From: Natrinema amylolyticum
GTDB taxonomy: Archaea; Halobacteriota; Halobacteria; Halobacteriales; Natrialbaceae
Assembly: GCF_020515625.1 (NCBI RefSeq)
Contig: NZ_JAIWPJ010000001.1
Span: forward strand, 868,001-932,000
Direction: 5' to 3'
DNA length: 64,000 bases
This document shows, one piece after another, positions 61,309 through 64,000 of this stretch. Each line of letters starts with the position of its first letter. The stretch's first letter is position 1. Under the pieces are notes generated by a model. It saw nothing but the letters and a program-made list of their open reading frames with translations, was not told the origin of the DNA and did no database searches. A program made the position numbers and the translations under genes.

Positions 61309-62325
61309 ATGGAGACACGGAAAGTCCAGCTCTCTGGGGGAACGACGTACACGATCTCGCTTCCGAAGTCATGGGCACAGGAACACGGTATCGACGCCGG
61401 GTCGGCGCTCTCGCTGTATCCCAACGGCGACGGTTCGCTATTGGTCGAGGCGGAGTCCGACCGGACGACAGAGACGCGGTCGACGATCGTGGACGTCTCG
61501 ACCGACTCGGACAGCGCCATCAGACAGTGGATTCACGCGCTTCACGCCGTCGGCTTCGATACGGTGACGCTGGTCGACAGGACGGGCCACTCTACTGAGC
61601 GCCGTGAGATCGTTGAGGACACAGTCGCGAACCTCTCCGGATTCGAGTTGTTAGAGGCCGGCGACACAAAGATCCGGCTGACGAATCTCATCGACGCCGA
61701 GAACGTCGACATACGCAAGTCGACGTTGCGCCTCCGACTCGTGATGCTCGGAATGCACCGTGACGCGGTGAGTGCCGTCCTGACCGACGACGAGACGCTG
61801 GCGCAGCGCGTCATCGACCGCGACAACGAGGCCGACAAGTTGTTCGCGATGGTGACCCGCCACTTCCGGCGGGCGCTGACGAACCTCCATGAGGTCGAGA
61901 AACTCGAGTACACCCGGGACGAACTGTTCGAATACTACTACGTCAGTCGGCAGTTCGAGCGTATCGCCGATCACGCCGAGAAGATCGCTCGCTTCACCTT
62001 TGACCCCGAGGTCACGATACCGGCGAATTTCGAGGATCGGATCGATTCGCTGGCCTCGAGTTCCAGACAGATCATCAACACCGCTGCGGACGTGATTCTC
62101 GCCGACGCCGGAGTCAAGGGAGCGCAAACGGCGCTCACCGAACGGGACGAACTGACGGCAGACCTCAGTGCGCTCGATCGGGATCTCTACGCCCATGACG
62201 ATCCCGCCGAGGCCTACGTAGTCGGTCTGCTGCTCAACAGTATCCGCCGAACGGGCGAGTACGGCGCGAACATCGCTGGCATTGCTATCCAGCAATGCGC
62301 CCGTGAGTGTGAGTGTCTCGATTGA
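61309..62325 (+). CDS. AbrB-PhoU phosphate uptake regulator
   Basis: A 338-residue protein from the ATG at 61309; the open frame upstream to 60877 is antisense to the other PhoU gene. Residues 1-48 are an AbrB/SpoVT DNA-binding domain (METRKVQLSGGTTYTISLPK, AQEHGIDAGSALSLYPNGDG). PhoU helical bundles follow (DRDNEADKLFAMVTRHFRRA, VSRQFERIADHAEKIARFTF, LLLNSIRRTGEYGANIAGIA). This is the standard archaeal PhoU-like regulator. The R-x-x-D and E/D-rich helix faces that bind metals in PhoU are present. It likely links phosphate status to transcription. Confidence 0.85.
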   Translation: METRKVQLSGGTTYTISLPKSWAQEHGIDAGSALSLYPNGDGSLLVEAESDRTTETRSTIVDVSTDSDSAIRQWIHALHAVGFDTVTLVDRTGHSTERREIVEDTVANLSGFELLEAGDTKIRLTNLIDAENVDIRKSTLRLRLVMLGMHRDAVSAVLTDDETLAQRVIDRDNEADKLFAMVTRHFRRALTNLHEVEKLEYTRDELFEYYYVSRQFERIADHAEKIARFTFDPEVTIPANFEDRIDSLASSSRQIINTAADVILADAGVKGAQTALTERDELTADLSALDRDLYAHDDPAEAYVVGLLLNSIRRTGEYGANIAGIAIQQCARECECLD

Positions 62326-62558
62326 GTGATCAGTTCGCGACCGTGTCCCGTCTGGAAGCCGCCGGCGCGCCGATTGGAACCACTCACAGGGATCAGCCCG
62401 GACACTTCCGCCCAAAGCGAGCTAGCGATTCCCCCACAGGCGAATGTTCTGTACTATCTATGTAGCATATGGGAATACTCATAGCAGCCGTTTTCTGTGT
62501 AATATGCTCCCTTCCAATCAGAGTCGTCCAACTCCCGGAAGCGTCAGAAGACACCACT

Positions 62559-63368
62559 ATGTCCCAACAGAATGGAATCCCTCAAGAGAAGAACAGAGAG
62601 ACCGTTGGTCACAGGCGACGAGAGGTGCTTGCGACATTCGTAACCGGAATGGGTGTGTTAGCAGGCTGTGTTTCTAGAGCACAAGAGCAAGGCCAAGAGA
62701 ATATCGTCCGCCACTATTCTATCCATACACATCATATGAGAGAAGATATCCGCATACCCATTCCCAGGTCTGTCTACCAGGCGGCTCGCGAGGAAAAAGC
62801 CGCAATCCCAAACGCTGTTACCGCTGCTCAGAATAATGAATTTCTTGACGGTATTGTCCGCCGTATCATAGACTCTTCTTCCTCCCTTCCTGAGGCACTT
62901 CATGCCGTCCAATCCTTCGTTGATACTATCGACTACGCCACAGATATAGAGTCGACAGAGACTATCGAATACGTTCGCCATCCATCTGAGACGCTTGTGG
63001 ACGGTGAAGGTGACTGTGAGGACAAAGCCGTTCTCCTCGCTGGACTCCTTTCTTGTCCACCTTTTAATTACAAAACAGGGCTTGTCTTCCCACCAAAACA
63101 TTGTGCAACACTTGCGCCTTGGAAGCACCTCCCCACTCAATCATTTTCAGCAGACCCGCTGATTGTGACAGTGAATGGGACAGAGTTTGTATATGTTGAG
63201 TCGGTCGCGGCGGTTCCCTTAGGAAACTGGGCAGAAGACTATGGTCAGGGTCCTATTCTTGCCTCATATGTGGATTTTTGGGAAATACATGATATGAATT
63301 CGCTGATAGCATCGGCTGAGCATGCACTAGGTGATGGTTTGTTCCCGACACTTCGTGCATATACTTAG
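62559..63368 (+). CDS. Tat-exported lipoprotein with transglutaminase-like fold
   Basis: A 269-residue protein from the ATG at 62559; an ATG at 62469 is in frame but would bury the signal. GHRRREVLATFVTGMGVLAG followed by Cys is a Tat lipobox signal. The mature domain is transglutaminase-like: EALHAVQSFVDTIDYATDIE, HPSETLVDGEGDCEDKAVLL with the catalytic Cys after EGD, LPPKHCATLAPW-like FPPKHCATLAPW with the His, and the final Asp-containing VESVAAVPLGNW. Such proteins act as cysteine peptidases or cross-linking-like enzymes on the cell surface. Codon use is more AT-rich than in the phn genes. Confidence 0.75.
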   Translation: MSQQNGIPQEKNRETVGHRRREVLATFVTGMGVLAGCVSRAQEQGQENIVRHYSIHTHHMREDIRIPIPRSVYQAAREEKAAIPNAVTAAQNNEFLDGIVRRIIDSSSSLPEALHAVQSFVDTIDYATDIESTETIEYVRHPSETLVDGEGDCEDKAVLLAGLLSCPPFNYKTGLVFPPKHCATLAPWKHLPTQSFSADPLIVTVNGTEFVYVESVAAVPLGNWAEDYGQGPILASYVDFWEIHDMNSLIASAEHALGDGLFPTLRAYT

Positions 63369-63832
63369 AATCTAAGTACACTATAAGAAGGTTGCTTTAT
63401 GCGTAAACCCGAATCTGATCAATACAGGTGAGTTATCAGTTGCTCTCCTTCTAACCCAAAACCATGCCGATCTATACTAATTATATATATTAAACTCTTT
63501 GATATTAAAAGAATCATAGCATAGTGTCTAATTCTACAACGCGGACATTCAAGAGATATAGATTACTCAGATTGGCAGTGATGATGGCTGTCAGACTGTA
63601 TCAGTTTGTAATCCTATCAGGCGGAGACACTGTCCCAGAATGGACTGTCGGCGGTCACGCCCATCTCGGTGTCCCTCAATCTTTGCGATTGTGATGGGAT
63701 TCACCGTCCCTACACTGGTCCTGAATAACGAGTCGAAAATCCACCAATAGCACGGCGAGCCAGCACCAGAGCACATTCAACGGACCGGAGGAGTCGTGAC
63801 TTTGAGAGGGCATCCATCTTGCCTCGCGCTAC
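63369..63832. other. Intergenic region
   Basis: About 460 bp, AT-rich on the left (AATTATATATATTAAACTC) and GC-richer on the right. I see no gene, RNA or repeat that I can support. The right part is downstream of the TFB fragment and may hold its 3' untranslated region. Confidence 0.4.
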
Positions 63833-64000
63833 TCAATCGTCATGTTTCTCAGCAAAGGTTTCAACAAAGCCGTTTCGATGACTTCGAAGCGTTGTCGTGG
63901 ACGTCCCCGCTACATCAGCGATTGCTTGCTGAGTGAGCCGATAGCCGGTTTCTTGCGTCGCGCTATAGAGACACGCTGCGGCGAATCCATGCGGATGTCT
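63833..64000 (-). CDS. tfb: 3' end of a transcription initiation factor B gene (partial)
   Basis: The last 55 codons of a minus-strand gene whose 5' part lies beyond the window. RHPHGFAAACLYSATQETGY, LTQQAIADVAGTSTTTLRSH and NGFVETFAEKH match the end of the second cyclin fold of archaeal TFB: a helix with AAxCLYxAxQ, then the helix-turn-helix that touches the BRE element. Haloarchaea carry several TFB paralogs for different gene sets; which one this is cannot be said. Confidence 0.75.
   Translation of the reverse strand, partial: RHPHGFAAACLYSATQETGYRLTQQAIADVAGTSTTTLRSHRNGFVETFAEKHDD

Noticed and set aside
1-64000. CRISPR array, tRNA or rRNA genes
   Set aside because: No regularly spaced repeats and no cloverleaf or rRNA-like sequence were noticed on reading; short or diverged tRNAs could be missed without a scanning tool.

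Overview
The window looks like haloarchaeal chromosome or megaplasmid DNA. The evidence is GC-rich coding DNA with very acidic proteins, archaeal TATA boxes 26-33 nt upstream of start codons without leaders, ATGA/GTGA stop-start overlaps, Tat-lipobox signals, an AglB-type oligosaccharyltransferase and a TFB fragment at the right edge. Species cannot be named from this alone; a relative of the Natrialbales would fit.

Layout. (1) 1-8 kb: housekeeping and small accessory genes, namely a helix-hairpin-helix end, a SWIM protein, a vapBC pair, an HTH gene followed by a truncated partner, a FabG/PhaB-type reductase and a run of membrane proteins (DUF4330, YdjM-type hydrolase, OB-like, VanZ). (2) 8-35 kb: a surface-glycan / N-glycosylation locus. 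It holds sugar-nucleotide epimerases, a polyprenyl-phosphate sugar transferase, one GT2 and two GT4 glycosyltransferases, a flippase, a polymerase-like membrane protein, a hexapeptide acyltransferase, two GDP-sugar enzymes, five alkaline-phosphatase-superfamily ('sulfatase') genes and a divergent AglB. The locus is lower in GC and full of decay: a frameshifted epimerase, a strongly eroded second sugar transferase, a broken NUDIX gene and an IS110 transposase remnant. (3) 35.3-47.3 kb: an accessory element with a VirB4-like ATPase, a VirB6-like membrane protein, a VirB2-like pilin candidate, a large secreted membrane-anchored protein, a primase-like protein and zinc-binding small proteins. I see no integrase, relaxase or coupling protein in the window. 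(4) 48.3-59.5 kb: a complete carbon-phosphorus lyase system. phnGHIJKLM runs leftward, coupled to a TIM-barrel and a HAD gene. phnDCE and a hexapeptide acetyltransferase run rightward from a shared divergent promoter. (5) 60.2-64 kb: two divergent PhoU-domain regulators, a lipoprotein with a transglutaminase-like fold and the 3' end of a TFB gene.

How it works together. Region 2 would build an oligosaccharide on a lipid carrier (sugar transferase, glycosyltransferases, GDP-deoxyhexose enzymes), export it (flippase), possibly polymerise it, decorate it (AP-superfamily enzymes, acyltransferase) and transfer it to protein (AglB). Region 4 would import phosphonate (PhnDCE) and release phosphate from it (PhnGHIJKLM), with region 5 as a likely phosphate-status sensor. 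Region 3 is best read as a type IV secretion/conjugation-like module specific to haloarchaea. No tRNA, rRNA or CRISPR array was seen.
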